Assembly: GCF_004123845.1 (NCBI RefSeq)
Contig: NZ_NBDP01000030.1
Span: forward strand, 744,001 to 808,000
Direction: 5' to 3'
Source of the DNA: Allobosea sp. Tri-44
GTDB taxonomy: Bacteria > Pseudomonadota > Alphaproteobacteria > Rhizobiales > Beijerinckiaceae
DNA: 64,000 nucleotides
A program made the translations under genes and the position numbers. Positions 45,808 through 55,217 of the stretch are shown in pieces. The notes below the pieces were generated by a model. That model saw nothing but the letters and a program-made list of their open reading frames with translations, did not search any database and had not been told where the DNA came from. Each line of letters opens with the position of its first letter. The first letter of the stretch is position 1.

Positions 45808-46362
45808 ATGGCAGCGCCAGCCACGACCACCGGAACGACCGCCCATGGCGGCGCGGCTCCCGCCCCCGGCGGCAGCTTCCCGCCTTTCCAGGGTAACACC
45901 TTCGCTTCGCAGCTGCTCTGGCTCGCGATCACCTTCGGCGTCCTGTACTGGCTCGCCGCCAAGGTCATCGTGCCGCGTCTCGGCGGCATCCTCGAGGACC
46001 GCGCCAACAAGATCGGCAACGATCTCGACGAGGCGGCCGCGATGAAGGGCAAGGCCGAAGAGGCCGGCCAGGCCTATGAGAAGTCCCTTGCCGAAGCCCG
46101 CGCCAAGTCGCAGGCGATCGCGCAGGAGACGCGCGAGAAGGTCAACGCCGACAGCGCCGCGCGGCGCAAGACGGTCGAGGCCGATCTCGCCGCCAAGCTC
46201 GCCGACGCCGAGGCCATGATCGTCGCCACCAAGACGGAAGCGATGAGCCATGTCGGGGCGATCGCCGCCGACGCGGCCAGCGCCATCGTCAACCGCCTGA
46301 CCGGCGCCGCTCCGGCTCCGGCCGACGCCGCCAAGGCGGTCAAGACCGCGCTGGGAGGCTGA
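45808..46362 (+). CDS. ATP synthase Fo subunit b' (peripheral stalk)
   Basis: 184 residues. An Ala/Thr/Gly/Pro-rich head of ~35 residues precedes one transmembrane helix ([20 protein letters not shown]), then a long charged coiled coil. Two divergent b genes, b' and b, are typical of alphaproteobacteria. GAGG at 45797-45800 seven bases upstream selects ATG 45808 over the adjacent GTG at 45805. The next gene is b, five bases on. Confidence 0.92.
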   Translation: MAAPATTTGTTAHGGAAPAPGGSFPPFQGNTFASQLLWLAITFGVLYWLAAKVIVPRLGGILEDRANKIGNDLDEAAAMKGKAEEAGQAYEKSLAEARAKSQAIAQETREKVNADSAARRKTVEADLAAKLADAEAMIVATKTEAMSHVGAIAADAASAIVNRLTGAAPAPADAAKAVKTALGG

Positions 46363-46367
46363 ACGCC

Positions 46368-46853
46368 ATGCTGAGCAACCCAACCTTCTGGGTCCTGGTC
46401 TCGACCGTCATCTTCCTCGCCATGGCGGTGAAGATGGGCGCTCTCAAGGGGATCATCGGCGCACTCGACGGCCGCGGCGAACTCGTCGCCCGCGAGCTCG
46501 CGGAAGCCAGGCGCCTGCGCCACGAGGCCGAGCTGCTGCTTGCCGAGTACGAGAGCAAGCGCAAGGCGGCCGAGGCCGAGGCCGAGGCGATCGTCGCCAA
46601 CGCCCGGGACGAGGCCCAGCGCCTCGCCAAGGACGCCGAAGAGAAGCTTGCGGAGTTCGTCACCCGTCGCACCAAGTCGGCCGAGGACAAGATCACCCAG
46701 GCGGAGACGCAAGCCACCGCCGAGGTTCGCGCCGCCGCTGCCGAGGCCGCGACGCGCGCCGCCGAGGTCATCCTGCGCGGCCAGGTCGCCGGCAAGGCCG
46801 GCGCCGATCTGGTCACCGCCGGGCTGAAGGACGTTCGCGCCAAGCTCAACTGA
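46368..46853 (+). CDS. atpF: ATP synthase Fo subunit b (peripheral stalk)
   Basis: 161 residues. N-terminal helix FWVLVSTVIFLAMAVKMG is followed by GALDGRGELVARELAEARRLRHEAE, a continuous charged coiled coil to the C-terminus. It dimerises with b' and connects Fo to the F1 delta subunit. Followed by a strong terminator, so F1 genes lie elsewhere. Confidence 0.94.
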   Translation: MLSNPTFWVLVSTVIFLAMAVKMGALKGIIGALDGRGELVARELAEARRLRHEAELLLAEYESKRKAAEAEAEAIVANARDEAQRLAKDAEEKLAEFVTRRTKSAEDKITQAETQATAEVRAAAAEAATRAAEVILRGQVAGKAGADLVTAGLKDVRAKLN

Positions 46854-46882
46854 GCTGCCCGAGCCTCAGGCAAGAAAACAAG

Positions 46883-46917
46883 AACGCCGCGGTCTTCGGA
46901 CCGCGGCGTTTTTCGTT
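46883..46917 (+). terminator. Rho-independent terminator of the atp (Fo) operon
   Basis: AACGCCGCGGTC (46883-46894) pairs perfectly with GACCGCGGCGTT (46899-46910) around a TTCG tetraloop, then TTTCGTTT. The 12-bp stem with the stable UUCG loop is a very strong terminator. Confidence 0.95.
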
Positions 46918-46950
46918 TGGCCTACTGGAACCAGGCTAAGGCCCTCGTTC

Positions 46951-48261
46951 CTACTGGATGGCGACAGCCGTCCCGGGCGGCGGGAGCGGCATCGGGACCG
47001 GAGCGGCCGCAGACTTCGGCAGGGCTGGTCGGACGACAGGCTGAGGCAGCTTCGCCGTGGCAGGTGCTGCCGTCGGCGCGACCACCGGCTTGGGCTTCGG
47101 CCGACGCGGCTGAATCGTCGAGGTGACGATGCCCTGCGGCGTATCGAGCCCGTAGATGTCGTCGCGGAACTGCACCAGGCCTTCGGCGTCCTGCCAACCG
47201 GTCATGTAGACCCAGGCGACCGGCACAGCCTTCTTCAGCGTGATGTTCTTGCGCTCGCCCTTGGCGATCTCGGCCTCGATCGCCGGTTGCGTCCACTCGG
47301 TGCCTTCGAGCAGCCAGGCTGCGAGATCGCGCACGCCCTCGATGCGGGCGCAGCCCGAGGAGTTGAAGCGGACATCGTTGCGGAACAGCGATTTCTTCGG
47401 CGTGTCGTGCATGTAGACCGCCTCGCTGTTCGGCATGTCGATCTTGAGCTGGCCGAGCGAGTTGGTTGGCCCCGGCTCCTGCCGGACATAGAAATAGGGA
47501 TTGGTCAGGCTCGCCCAATTGACGCTGGCCGGATCGATCTCGCGATTCTCGGCGCCGAGCAACTTCATGTTGGACTTGGCGATGAAGCCCGAATCCTTGC
47601 GCATATGCGGGATGATGTCGGCCTTCACGATCGACATCGGTACCGTCCAATAGGGATTGAGGTTGACCGAGGTGATGCTGGCCTGCAGCACCGGCGAGGC
47701 CCGGTCCGGCCGGCCGACAATGGCGAGATGGCGGCGCTGGACCACGCCCTTCTCCACCGCCTCGACGCTGGCACCGGGGATGTTCACCACGACATAGCGC
47801 TCGGTGAAGCTGAAGCCGTTTCCCTTGAGGCGCTCCAGCGTCGCGGTGAGCTGGTTGAGACGGACCTCGACCGGCACGTTGAGCGACTTCAAGGTCAGGC
47901 GGCCGATCGTGCCGAGCTCCGACAGGCCGTGGCGGCGCTGGAAGCGCTTCACCGCGGCGGTGACGGTCACATCGTAGATGTCGCCCGGCAAGGCGTCGGG
48001 CGACAGATCGCCGCTCAGCATCAGGCGCTGCTTCAGCAGCGCGACGTCCGGCCCTTGCGAATCGGGCTTCAGCGCAGCCGCAGCGCCCGGCACCTTCGGC
48101 CAGCCGCCACGGCCGGCGATGTCCTCATGCGTGATCAGCGCCTCGAGCGTGCGGTCATAGGTTCTGGGGCCATAGCCCGGCTCCTCGGCACGGGAAGCCG
48201 AGAGCATCGCCACGAAGGAGACCGTGGCGGCGAGCACATGGCGAAGGCGAACGCGATACAT
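46951..48261 (-). CDS. L,D-transpeptidase (YkuD domain) with peptidoglycan-binding domain
   Basis: 436 residues. Signal peptide residues 1-24 (LAATVSFVAMLSASRA). A peptidoglycan-binding domain spans ~65-130 (LKPDSQGPDVALLKQRL). The YkuD domain spans ~165-345 with the catalytic HDTPKKSLF...FNSSGCARI (His and Cys). The C-terminus (~395-436) is Pro/Ala-rich. It forms 3-3 cross-links or ties proteins to peptidoglycan. The closest group is YcbB-like (LdtD), though shorter. Start 48261 was chosen because the signal peptide begins there. Confidence 0.92.
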   Translation of the reverse strand: MYRVRLRHVLAATVSFVAMLSASRAEEPGYGPRTYDRTLEALITHEDIAGRGGWPKVPGAAAALKPDSQGPDVALLKQRLMLSGDLSPDALPGDIYDVTVTAAVKRFQRRHGLSELGTIGRLTLKSLNVPVEVRLNQLTATLERLKGNGFSFTERYVVVNIPGASVEAVEKGVVQRRHLAIVGRPDRASPVLQASITSVNLNPYWTVPMSIVKADIIPHMRKDSGFIAKSNMKLLGAENREIDPASVNWASLTNPYFYVRQEPGPTNSLGQLKIDMPNSEAVYMHDTPKKSLFRNDVRFNSSGCARIEGVRDLAAWLLEGTEWTQPAIEAEIAKGERKNITLKKAVPVAWVYMTGWQDAEGLVQFRDDIYGLDTPQGIVTSTIQPRRPKPKPVVAPTAAPATAKLPQPVVRPALPKSAAAPVPMPLPPPGTAVAIQ

Positions 48262-48385
48262 GGGCGAGCTTCCAAGGCGCGAGAATACACGCCATCGGAA
48301 GCTTCCCTCGCATATGGTCAAGGAAGACTTAAGGCAGGCCGCCCAGGTGACGAAAGGGCAGCGGGCGCTTGCTCGCAGCCAGTTC

Positions 48386-48400
48386 TGACCTATATGGTCA
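48386..48400 (+). promoter_or_regulatory. Operator-like palindrome before the Phd/VapC pair
   Basis: TGACC (48386-48390) and GGTCA (48396-48400) are perfect inverted repeats around TATAT. The palindrome lies 28 bp before the antitoxin start, where a Phd-type antitoxin would bind, and its spacer can double as a -10. Confidence 0.55.
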
Positions 48401-48427
48401 TGATAGTCATTTCTCGCGGAGGCCAGC

Positions 48428-48691
48428 ATGACCGCACTGCCCAGGGAAACATGGACCGTGGCCAGCGCCAAGGCACGCTTCTCCGAACTGATCGACAAGG
48501 CGAAATCCGAAGGTCCACAGACGGTGACGCGCAACGGCAAGCCGGCGGCGGTGCTGGTATCGGTGGAAGAATGGGAGAAGAAGATGGCGCCCAAGGGAAC
48601 CTTGCTCGAGTTCCTGCAGAACTCGCCGTTGCGCGGGGCTGATCTCGACCTCAGACGCCTGACCGACCAGCCACGCGACATCGAATTGTGA
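48428..48691 (+). CDS. Phd/YefM-family antitoxin
   Basis: 87 residues. The Phd/YefM N-terminal domain reads WTVASAKARFSELIDKAKSEGPQTVTRNGKPAAVLVS (in two parts) and the tail ~45-87 is the toxin-binding segment. It would repress its own operon at the palindrome upstream. The stop overlaps the toxin start (GTGA). Confidence 0.9.
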   Translation: MTALPRETWTVASAKARFSELIDKAKSEGPQTVTRNGKPAAVLVSVEEWEKKMAPKGTLLEFLQNSPLRGADLDLRRLTDQPRDIEL

Positions 48692-49113
48692 GAATCCTGC
48701 TCGACACCAACGTCATCTCCGAACCACAGAAGCCCCTACCGTCTGCGGCAGTCGAGCGCTTCCTCCGGGACACGCCGGAAGAAGGCCTCTTCCTCAGCAT
48801 CATCACGATCGCCGAACTCTACCGCGGCGTGGCGTTGATGACGGAAGGTCGCCGACGCACCCGCCTGAGCGAGTGGGTCGCGGCAGAGCTTCCGGAGCGG
48901 TTCGGCGACCGGCTCCTGCCCATCACCACGTCGATCGCCGCGCTCTGGGGCGACGTGATGGCGCAATCTCGTCGCAACGGGCTGAACATATCCATCATGG
49001 ACGGGTTTCTCGCAGCGACCGCGGCGGCGCACAGCCTTGCCATCGCCACCCGCAACGTCCGACATTTCACCGGGCTCGGCGTGACCGTGATCGATCCCTG
49101 GGCCGAAATCTAG
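48688..49113 (+). CDS. VapC-like PIN-domain toxin
   Basis: 141 residues beginning with GTG. The PIN active-site acids are in LLDTNVISEPQK (Asp), TIAELYRGV (Glu), and IMDGFLAATAAAHSLAIATRN (Asp). VapC toxins are ribonucleases that cut tRNA or rRNA. GTG 48688 overlaps the antitoxin stop by four bases. Pairing of a Phd antitoxin with a PIN toxin is common. Confidence 0.92.
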   Translation: MRILLDTNVISEPQKPLPSAAVERFLRDTPEEGLFLSIITIAELYRGVALMTEGRRRTRLSEWVAAELPERFGDRLLPITTSIAALWGDVMAQSRRNGLNISIMDGFLAATAAAHSLAIATRNVRHFTGLGVTVIDPWAEI

Positions 49114-49170
49114 GAGCGCCTGATCCGATCAGATGATCAACCTGATCGGACCCGCCTCGAAACGTCCGCC

Positions 49171-50748
49171 TTACTCCGCCGCTTCCTTGACCGGCGCCGG
49201 CTTTTCCCATTTCAGCACCGGCTGGCGCGCCGCCCTCGTCTCGTCGAGGCGCCGGATCGGAGCGTGATGCGGAGCTGCGGTGAAGCGGCTCTTGTCGTTG
49301 CCCTTGGCGGCGATGGCGAGATCGCGGAGCGTCGCGACGAACAGGTCGAGCGAAGCCTTCGATTCCGACTCGGTCGGCTCGATCAGCATGGCGCCGTGGA
49401 CGACAAGCGGGAAATACACCGTCATCGGGTGGTAGCCCTCGTCGATCATCGCCTTGGCGAAGTCGAGCGTCGAGACACCCGTACCCTTGAGCCACTCATC
49501 GTCGAACAGCGCCTCGTGCATCGAGGGGTGGTCCGGGAAGGGCAGGGACATCAGGTCCGACAGGCCGGCGCGGATGTAGTTGGCATTGAGTACGGCGTCT
49601 TCCGAAGCCTGCTTCATGCCGTCGGCGCCATGGCTGAGCATATAGGCGAGCGCGCGGACATACATGCCCATCTGGCCGTGGAAGGCGGTCATGCGGCCGA
49701 AGGGGTCGTTGCCCTCGGGCGCATCGGCCTTGTGCTCGACCAGGCGCGACTTGCCGCCCTCGACATGGATGAACGGCACCGGCGCGTAGGGCGCCAGCCG
49801 CTCCGATAGCACGACCGGGCCAGCGCCCGGGCCGCCGCCGCCATGCGGCGTCGAGAAAGTCTTGTGCAGGTTGATGTGCATGGCGTCGACGCCAAGATCG
49901 CCGGGCCGCGCCTTGCCGACGATCGCGTTGAAGTTGGCGCCGTCGCAGTAGAAATAAGCGCCAGCCTCATGCATTGCCGCGGCGATCTCGACAATCTGCG
50001 GTTCGAAGATGCCGCAGGTGTTGGGGTTGGTCAGCATGATCGCGGCGACGTCGGGGCCGAGCAGCGCCTTGACGTCCTCGACCGCGACCGTGCCGTCGGA
50101 GCGCGCCGGCACCGACTTCACGGAAAAGCCGATCAGCGCCGCGGTCGCCGGGTTGGTGCCATGAGCCGATTCCGGCACCAGCACGACATTGCGGGTCGCG
50201 CCCTCGCCCTTGGCGGCGATCGCGGCCTTGATCGCCATCATGCCGCAGGCTTCGCCATGGGCACCGGCCTTGGGGCTCAGCGCCACCGCCGGCATGCCGG
50301 TCAGCGTCATCAGATAGCGGGCGAGCTCGAGCATGACGTCGAGCGCGCCGGGCACGGTCGAGACCGGCTGGAGCGGGTGCACGTCGGAGAAGCCCGGCAG
50401 GCGCGCCACCTTCTCGTTGAGGCGAGCATTGTGCTTCATCGTGCAGGAGCCGAGCGGGAAGAGCCCGGTGTCGATGCCGTAGTTCTTCTGGCTGAGGCGC
50501 ACATAGTGGCGCATCGTCTCGGGCTCGGAGAGGCCGGGCAGGCCGATCTCACCCTGGCGCGCATGCTTGCCGAGGCGGCTCTTGAACGGCGCCGGCCTGT
50601 CGATGTCGACGCCGGTCGACTCGTGATGGCCGATCTCGAAGATCAGCGGTTCGATCTGTTGCAGCGCGCGGTTACCGGTGAAGGTCTCGTGGACCTCGGC
50701 GGCGGCCTCGCCGGCCTGGGTGGGACGTCCCTGACGGTTCAGCATCAC
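49171..50748 (-). CDS. gcvPB: Glycine dehydrogenase (decarboxylating) subunit 2, P-protein beta
   Basis: 525 residues. PLP-binding lysine lies in [51 protein letters not shown] (in two parts) opens the domain. Many alphaproteobacteria encode P-protein as one ~950-residue chain; here it is split into two subunits. It decarboxylates glycine and loads the aminomethyl group on GcvH. Overlaps gcvPA by four bases. Confidence 0.95.
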   Translation of the reverse strand: MMLNRQGRPTQAGEAAAEVHETFTGNRALQQIEPLIFEIGHHESTGVDIDRPAPFKSRLGKHARQGEIGLPGLSEPETMRHYVRLSQKNYGIDTGLFPLGSCTMKHNARLNEKVARLPGFSDVHPLQPVSTVPGALDVMLELARYLMTLTGMPAVALSPKAGAHGEACGMMAIKAAIAAKGEGATRNVVLVPESAHGTNPATAALIGFSVKSVPARSDGTVAVEDVKALLGPDVAAIMLTNPNTCGIFEPQIVEIAAAMHEAGAYFYCDGANFNAIVGKARPGDLGVDAMHINLHKTFSTPHGGGGPGAGPVVLSERLAPYAPVPFIHVEGGKSRLVEHKADAPEGNDPFGRMTAFHGQMGMYVRALAYMLSHGADGMKQASEDAVLNANYIRAGLSDLMSLPFPDHPSMHEALFDDEWLKGTGVSTLDFAKAMIDEGYHPMTVYFPLVVHGAMLIEPTESESKASLDLFVATLRDLAIAAKGNDKSRFTAAPHHAPIRRLDETRAARQPVLKWEKPAPVKEAAE

Positions 50749-52085
50749 AGCACCTCCGCGAGCGCCGCCACGAAGGCCGCCCGATCCTCATCCGTGTTCA
50801 CTTCGGTATTGGCGACGATCAGGAGATCGTCGAGCCCGGCGCCGGGCTTCAGGCGCGAGGCCGGCACGCCGGCCAGGATGCCCTTAGCGGCAAGCGCCTC
50901 AGCCACCTCGGCCGCCGGTTTGGCGAGCTTCACGGTGAATTCGTTGAAGAAGCTCTCGTTCAGCACCTCAACACCCTTCACGCCGGAGAGCGCGTCGGCG
51001 AGCTTGACCGCATTGGCGTGGTTGACCTCGGCGAGCCGGGTCAGCCCGGCCTGGCCGAGCAGCGTCATATGGATGGTGAAGGCCAGCACGCAGAGGCCGG
51101 AATTGGTGCAGATGTTCGAAGTCGCCTTGTCGCGGCGGATATGCTGCTCGCGGGTCGAGAGCGTCAGCACGAAGCCGCGGCGGCCATCGGCATCGACAGT
51201 CTCGCCGCAGAGCCGGCCCGGCATCTGGCGGATATATTTCGACTTGGCGGCGAAGAGGCCGACATAGGGGCCGCCGAAGTTCAGGGCATTGCCGATCGAC
51301 TGGCCCTCGCCGACGACGATGTCGGCGTCCTGGGCACCCGGCGGCGTCACGGCGCCGAGCGAGACGACCTCGGTGAAGACCGCGATCAGGAGCGCGCCAT
51401 GGGCGTGCGCCTTGTCGGCGATCGGTTTCAGGTCACGCAGATTGCCGAAGACGTCGGGCGACTGCACGACGACGCAGGAGACGCTGTCGTCGATCGCAGC
51501 AAGGATGTCTTCGGTGGCGCGAACGTCGGGCTTCAACGCCACGACCTCGTCATTCGCCATCTCGGACAACGTCTCGACGACCTGAGTGTAGTGCGGGTGC
51601 AGCCCGCCGGAGAGCACCGCCTTACGCCGCCTGGTGACGCGATGCGCCATCAGCACCGCCTCGGCCGTGCCGGTCGAGCCGTCATACATCGAGGCGTTGG
51701 CGACCTCCATGCCGGTGAGCGCCGCAACCTGGGTCTGGAATTCGAACAGGTATTGCAGCGTGCCCTGGGCGATCTCTGGCTGGTAGGGCGTGTAGCTGGT
51801 CAGGAATTCCGAGCGCTGGATCAGATGGTCGACCGTCGCCGGGACATGGTGCTTGTAGGCCCCTGCCCCGACGAAGAACGGCACTGCGCCCGCCGCCGTG
51901 TTCTTCGCTGACAGCTTGCCGAGGATGCGCTCGACCTCGAGCTCGCCCTTGGCGCGCGGCAGGTCGAGCGGCTCCTTCAGCAGCTTGCCGGCGGGCACAT
52001 CGGAGAAGAGCGCGTCGACATCGGGCACACCGATGCGCGCGAGCATGTCCTCGCGGTCGGTCTCGGTCAGGGGGAGATAGCGCAT
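50745..52085 (-). CDS. gcvPA: Glycine dehydrogenase (decarboxylating) subunit 1, P-protein alpha
   Basis: 446 residues. It begins [19 protein letters not shown] and has the [20 protein letters not shown] block (residues ~90-110) typical of Gcv[18 protein letters not shown] is the second family block. It partners with GcvPB. A degenerate palindromic repeat lies in the 110-bp gap to gcvH. Confidence 0.95.
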   Translation of the reverse strand: MRYLPLTETDREDMLARIGVPDVDALFSDVPAGKLLKEPLDLPRAKGELEVERILGKLSAKNTAAGAVPFFVGAGAYKHHVPATVDHLIQRSEFLTSYTPYQPEIAQGTLQYLFEFQTQVAALTGMEVANASMYDGSTGTAEAVLMAHRVTRRRKAVLSGGLHPHYTQVVETLSEMANDEVVALKPDVRATEDILAAIDDSVSCVVVQSPDVFGNLRDLKPIADKAHAHGALLIAVFTEVVSLGAVTPPGAQDADIVVGEGQSIGNALNFGGPYVGLFAAKSKYIRQMPGRLCGETVDADGRRGFVLTLSTREQHIRRDKATSNICTNSGLCVLAFTIHMTLLGQAGLTRLAEVNHANAVKLADALSGVKGVEVLNESFFNEFTVKLAKPAAEVAEALAAKGILAGVPASRLKPGAGLDDLLIVANTEVNTDEDRAAFVAALAEVL

Positions 52086-52145
52086 GGGGCTTCCTTGAAT
52101 GGCGTCATGCTCGGGCTCGGCCCGGGCGTCTCTTCAACCAGCGCC

Positions 52146-52177
52146 TTCCCGGCCGGAGATTATGCTCCGGCCGGGAA
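52146..52177. repeat. Hairpin remnant of a palindromic repeat inside the gcv operon
   Basis: TTCCCGGCCGGAG (52146-52158) and CTCCGGCCGGGAA (52165-52177) are perfect inverted repeats around ATTATG. The flanking bases (GTCATGCTCGGGCTC on one side, GAATGACGG on the other) look like the worn ends of the same GTCAT-type repeat families found elsewhere in the window. It sits between gcvH and gcvPA, where it may tune the expression ratio. Confidence 0.6.
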
Positions 52178-52195
52178 TGACGGTGTCGGCGACGC

Positions 52196-52570
52196 TCAGA
52201 GCGTCTTCACGTAATCCTGGTACTCGGCCTCGCTCAGCAGGCCCTCCAGCTCGGCGGCGTCCGTGAGCTTGAGCTTCACGAACCAGCCCTTGCCGGCTGG
52301 GTCCTCGTTGACCGTGCCGGGCGCTGCTTCGAGCTCGCTATTGACGGCGACGACCTCGCCGGAGACCGGGGCATAGACCTCCGACGCAGCCTTGACGCTC
52401 TCGACCACGGCGGCCTCACCGCCCTTGGTCAGCGCCTTGCCGATCGACGGCAGCTCGACGAAGACGACGTCGCCAAGCTGGCCCTGGGCATAGTCGGTGA
52501 TGCCGACCGTGCCGGTATCGCCCTCGATGCGGATATATTCGTGGTCCTTGGTGTAGCGGGTCTCGGCCAT
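52196..52570 (-). CDS. gcvH: Glycine cleavage system H protein
   Basis: 124 residues. The lipoylated lysine is in AAVVESVKAASEVYAPVSGEV (in two parts), with Lys at residue ~63. It carries the aminomethyl intermediate between P-protein and T-protein. Start ATG 52570 follows gcvT by 29 bp. Confidence 0.97.
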   Translation of the reverse strand: MAETRYTKDHEYIRIEGDTGTVGITDYAQGQLGDVVFVELPSIGKALTKGGEAAVVESVKAASEVYAPVSGEVVAVNSELEAAPGTVNEDPAGKGWFVKLKLTDAAELEGLLSEAEYQDYVKTL

Positions 52571-52599
52571 GGGTTTCCTCCGGCGAAAAGGGGTGAAGC

Positions 52600-53748
52600 T
52601 CAGCGCTTGTAGCGGTTGGGGACGAAAGGCATCGCGGCGATGGTCGCCGCCAGCGGCTTGCCGCGCACGATCAGGTCGAGCTTCGTGCCGGGAGCGGCAT
52701 GCTCCCTGGCGACATAGCCCATGGCGCAGGGGCCGTTCAGGGTCGGGCCGAAGCCGCCCGAGGTGACCTTGCCGACGATGGTGCCGTCGGCGGTCGCGAT
52801 ATCCGCGCCCTCGCGGGCCGGAGCCCGGCCTTCCGGCAGCAGGCCGACGCGGACGCGGTCAGGCTTCTCGGCGAATTCGCGCTGGATGCGCGCCGCTCCG
52901 GGAAAACCACCCTCCTCGCGCCGGCGCTTCTGGATCGACCAGTTGAGCGCTGCCTCGACCGGCGAGGTCGTGGTGTCGATGTCATGGCCGTAGAGGCACA
53001 GGCCGGCCTCGAGGCGCAGCGAATCGCGAGCGCCGAGGCCGATCGGCTTCACGCGAGCGTCGAGCAGGAGCGCATCCCAGATCTCGCCGATCCGGTCGGC
53101 CGCGGCGGAGATCTCGTAGCCGTCCTCGCCGGTGTAGCCGGAGCGGCTGACATTGGCCTTGACCCCGCCGAGCTTGAGCGTGCGCAGAGTCATGAAACCC
53201 ATCTCGGCAGCTTCGGGATTGAGCGCCGCCAGCGCCTCCTCCGCCTTCGGCCCCTGCAGGGCGATCAGGCCGCGATGCTCGGCCTTGACCAGCTTCACAT
53301 TGGCCGGCAGGCGCGCCTCGATATGAGCATAGTCGGCGATCTTGCAGGCGGCGTTGACGATGAGCAGCAGCGCGCCGTCCTCGTCCGAGTCGGCGGAGCG
53401 CGTCACCATCAGATCGTCGAGGATGCCGCCCTCCTCGTTCAGCAGCTGCGAATAGCGCTGCTTGCCGGGCGGCAGGTTGACGATATCAGCCGGAATCAGC
53501 GCCTCGAGGGCGCGGGCCGTGGTCTCATGGTCGGGGCCGACGAGGAAGGCCTGGCCCATATGCGAGACGTCGAACAGGCCGGCCATCTCGCGCGTCCAAT
53601 TGTGCTCGGCCATGATGCCGGCGGGGTACTGCACCGGCATGTCGTAGCCGGCGAACGGCACCATGCGCGCGCCCGCCGCGACATGGCGGGCATGGAACGG
53701 CGTCTTCAGCAGTGGTTCGGTGCTTGCAGTCTCGGCTTCGGCAGCCAT
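52600..53748 (-). CDS. gcvT: Aminomethyltransferase, glycine cleavage system T protein
   Basis: 382 residues. It moves the methylene group of the H-protein-bound intermediate to tetrahydrofolate, freeing ammonia. Family blocks are LFDVSHMGQAFLVGPD, SRSGYTGEDGYEI and the C-terminal GFGPTLNGPCAMGYV. First gene of the operon. GGAAGG six bases before ATG 53748. The leader contains the glycine riboswitch. Confidence 0.96.
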   Translation of the reverse strand: MAAEAETASTEPLLKTPFHARHVAAGARMVPFAGYDMPVQYPAGIMAEHNWTREMAGLFDVSHMGQAFLVGPDHETTARALEALIPADIVNLPPGKQRYSQLLNEEGGILDDLMVTRSADSDEDGALLLIVNAACKIADYAHIEARLPANVKLVKAEHRGLIALQGPKAEEALAALNPEAAEMGFMTLRTLKLGGVKANVSRSGYTGEDGYEISAAADRIGEIWDALLLDARVKPIGLGARDSLRLEAGLCLYGHDIDTTTSPVEAALNWSIQKRRREEGGFPGAARIQREFAEKPDRVRVGLLPEGRAPAREGADIATADGTIVGKVTSGGFGPTLNGPCAMGYVAREHAAPGTKLDLIVRGKPLAATIAAMPFVPNRYKR

Positions 53749-53805
53749 GGCATCCCTTCCAGAGTCGAGCGCGAGCCCCGGACGGATTCGTCCGGAGCGC
53801 GCCCC

Positions 53806-54004
53806 CTCTGTCTCGGGACCTGAGAGATTTCCCCGCCCCGGCCGAAGCCTTGGGCAAGTTACCCCCGTCGGTGGGCGAGCCTCAAAGGCCCGCCACTTTC
53901 CAGAGCGCCAACTCCCACGCGGTCCGTTTGCCTGAGCGTTTCCGGGGCGGTTGCGCCTTCGGCGCCGGGTCCGGACAAGTCCGGCTCCGGTCTCTCCCGC
54001 GGGG
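53806..54004 (-). ncRNA. Tandem glycine riboswitch upstream of gcvT
   Basis: On the minus strand, two adjacent aptamers can be read. Aptamer 1 (54004 to ~53911) opens GCGGGAGAGACCGGAG, has the loop GGCGCCGAAGGCGCAACCGC, and closes GGAAACGCTCAGGCAAACGGACCGC. Aptamer 2 follows after one or two bases with GGGAGTTGGCG, CACCGACGGGGGTAAC and AAATCTCTCAGGTCCCGAGACAG. The A-rich CUCUCAGG/CGCUCAGG end motifs are typical of glycine aptamers. After it comes a hairpin CGGACGAATCCGTCCG (53779-53794 on the plus strand). No run of T follows that hairpin, so control may act on translation. High glycine would switch the cleavage operon on. Confidence 0.92.
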
Positions 54005-54021
54005 ATGATGCGGCTGAGCCA

Positions 54022-54049
54022 GCAATAGACGAGCGAGGAGCCGAGTCAA
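54022..54049 (-). promoter_or_regulatory. Probable promoter of the gcv operon
   Basis: On the minus strand: -35 TTGACT (54044-54049), 16-bp spacer, -10 TATTGC (54022-54027). A start about seven bases later would begin the transcript right at the riboswitch. Confidence 0.6.
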
Positions 54050-54084
54050 TCGGCCCCCTGCCTCAGTTCACGGCAGCGTGCTGC

Positions 54085-54702
54085 CTACCTGCGCCGACGC
54101 CGCGCCGGCTCGGCACCGCCGGTGTTCAACCCAACGATGATCTCGATCTCGCCGGAGCCGCCGGGGACGACGATGTTGCTCTCGACATGCGAGAAGTCGG
54201 CGCCGGTCTGGCCGGAGGGGATCGCCCCGCCGACACGGGCGCTGCGGCGCGCGATGACCTGGTTGTTGCGCATCACCTGGGTGACCAATGTCGCGCCATA
54301 GCTGCCGGCGCCACCGGCGGGACCGATCAGGATACGCCCCTCGACGCCGACCTTGAGGGTGAAGCCGCCATCCTTGTTGGCCTGGGTGCACTCGCGCGCG
54401 GTGGTGGTGATCGAGACCTGACTGCGCAGGCTGCCGCTGTCCGGCCCCGACTGGGCGCGGATCGCGGCGCCGCCATCGGCGATGATCACCGAGGGGCAGG
54501 CGAAGTTGACCTCATCGTCGGTCGGCAGCTGATTGGGCTGCGGCGGCGTGGTCGACTGGAACATGAGAATATTGCCGAGCTTCTGCGCGCTGCTCGGCTC
54601 GCCGGTGCTCGACGAGCCGGAGGAACCACAGCCGGCGAGCGCGAGCGCCAGGCCAGCGGGCAGAATGAACCGGCCGACGCGGCCAGCGAAGCGATCAATC
54701 AC
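54085..54702 (-). CDS. Lipoprotein of unknown function
   Basis: 205 residues. Lipobox LALAGC at residues ~20-25 (MIDRFAGRVGRFILPAGLAL leader) followed by a Ser/Gly linker. The body contains NFACPSVIIADGGAAIRAQ and SYGATLVTQVMRNNQVIARR and looks like a beta-rich domain; the tail is Arg-rich (ARRRRR). Recurs in Rhizobiales next to IalB-like genes. ATGA overlap (54699-54702) with the upstream IalB gene shows cotranscription. Confidence 0.75.
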   Translation of the reverse strand: MIDRFAGRVGRFILPAGLALALAGCGSSGSSSTGEPSSAQKLGNILMFQSTTPPQPNQLPTDDEVNFACPSVIIADGGAAIRAQSGPDSGSLRSQVSITTTARECTQANKDGGFTLKVGVEGRILIGPAGGAGSYGATLVTQVMRNNQVIARRSARVGGAIPSGQTGADFSHVESNIVVPGGSGEIEIIVGLNTGGAEPARRRRR

Positions 54703-55217
54703 GGCAAAGCCTCCACGCCGGGGCCGAATCCATTGAGTGAAACCGGAATACCGACCCCTTCCTCCGGCGTCTGAAACACGATGAATGTGGCGCTCTTACC
54801 AGTCTTGAGCTGACCGAGCAGGGTATCGTCCATCACGACCTCGGCGACGCAACCGGTGGTCAGGCAGCGCACGAAGCCGGCGCGGCCGATATCCTTGTCG
54901 TCGATCTTGAGGCCGAGGCCGGAGGGCAGCAGCACGCCGAGCGGCGCAACCACGCGCAGCAGACGGCTCTTCTGGTCGGCCGTCTTCAGCACGATCACCA
55001 GCAGAGTGAGGTTCGGCCGATCCTCGGCGGCGACGTTCTGCACGAGGGCGCATTGCTCGGCCTTGGCGCCGGGCGGCGTCTCGCAGCGCATCTGCCAGTC
55101 GCCATGGGTGGAACGCACCGCACCCTGTGCATGGGCCGGCGCAATCGAAAGCCAGCCGCAGCCAAGGACGGCGAGCGCCGCGGCCACGGGACCGATCAAT
55201 GAGCGCATCCCTGTCAT
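54699..55217 (-). CDS. Invasion-associated locus B (IalB) family protein
   Basis: 172 residues. Signal peptide (MRSLIGPVAAALAVLGCGW ... AHAQ, cleavage near residue 33). The mature domain has the IalB pattern HGDWQMRCETPPGAKAEQCALVQ and LKIDDKDIGRAGFVRCLTTGCVAEVVMDD (in two parts) with paired cysteines. Named for Bartonella, where it aids red-cell invasion; in free-living Rhizobiales it is a generic periplasmic protein. ATG 55217 has AAGGAG just upstream; ATG 55208 is the alternative. Confidence 0.88.
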   Translation of the reverse strand: MTGMRSLIGPVAAALAVLGCGWLSIAPAHAQGAVRSTHGDWQMRCETPPGAKAEQCALVQNVAAEDRPNLTLLVIVLKTADQKSRLLRVVAPLGVLLPSGLGLKIDDKDIGRAGFVRCLTTGCVAEVVMDDTLLGQLKTGKSATFIVFQTPEEGVGIPVSLNGFGPGVEALP

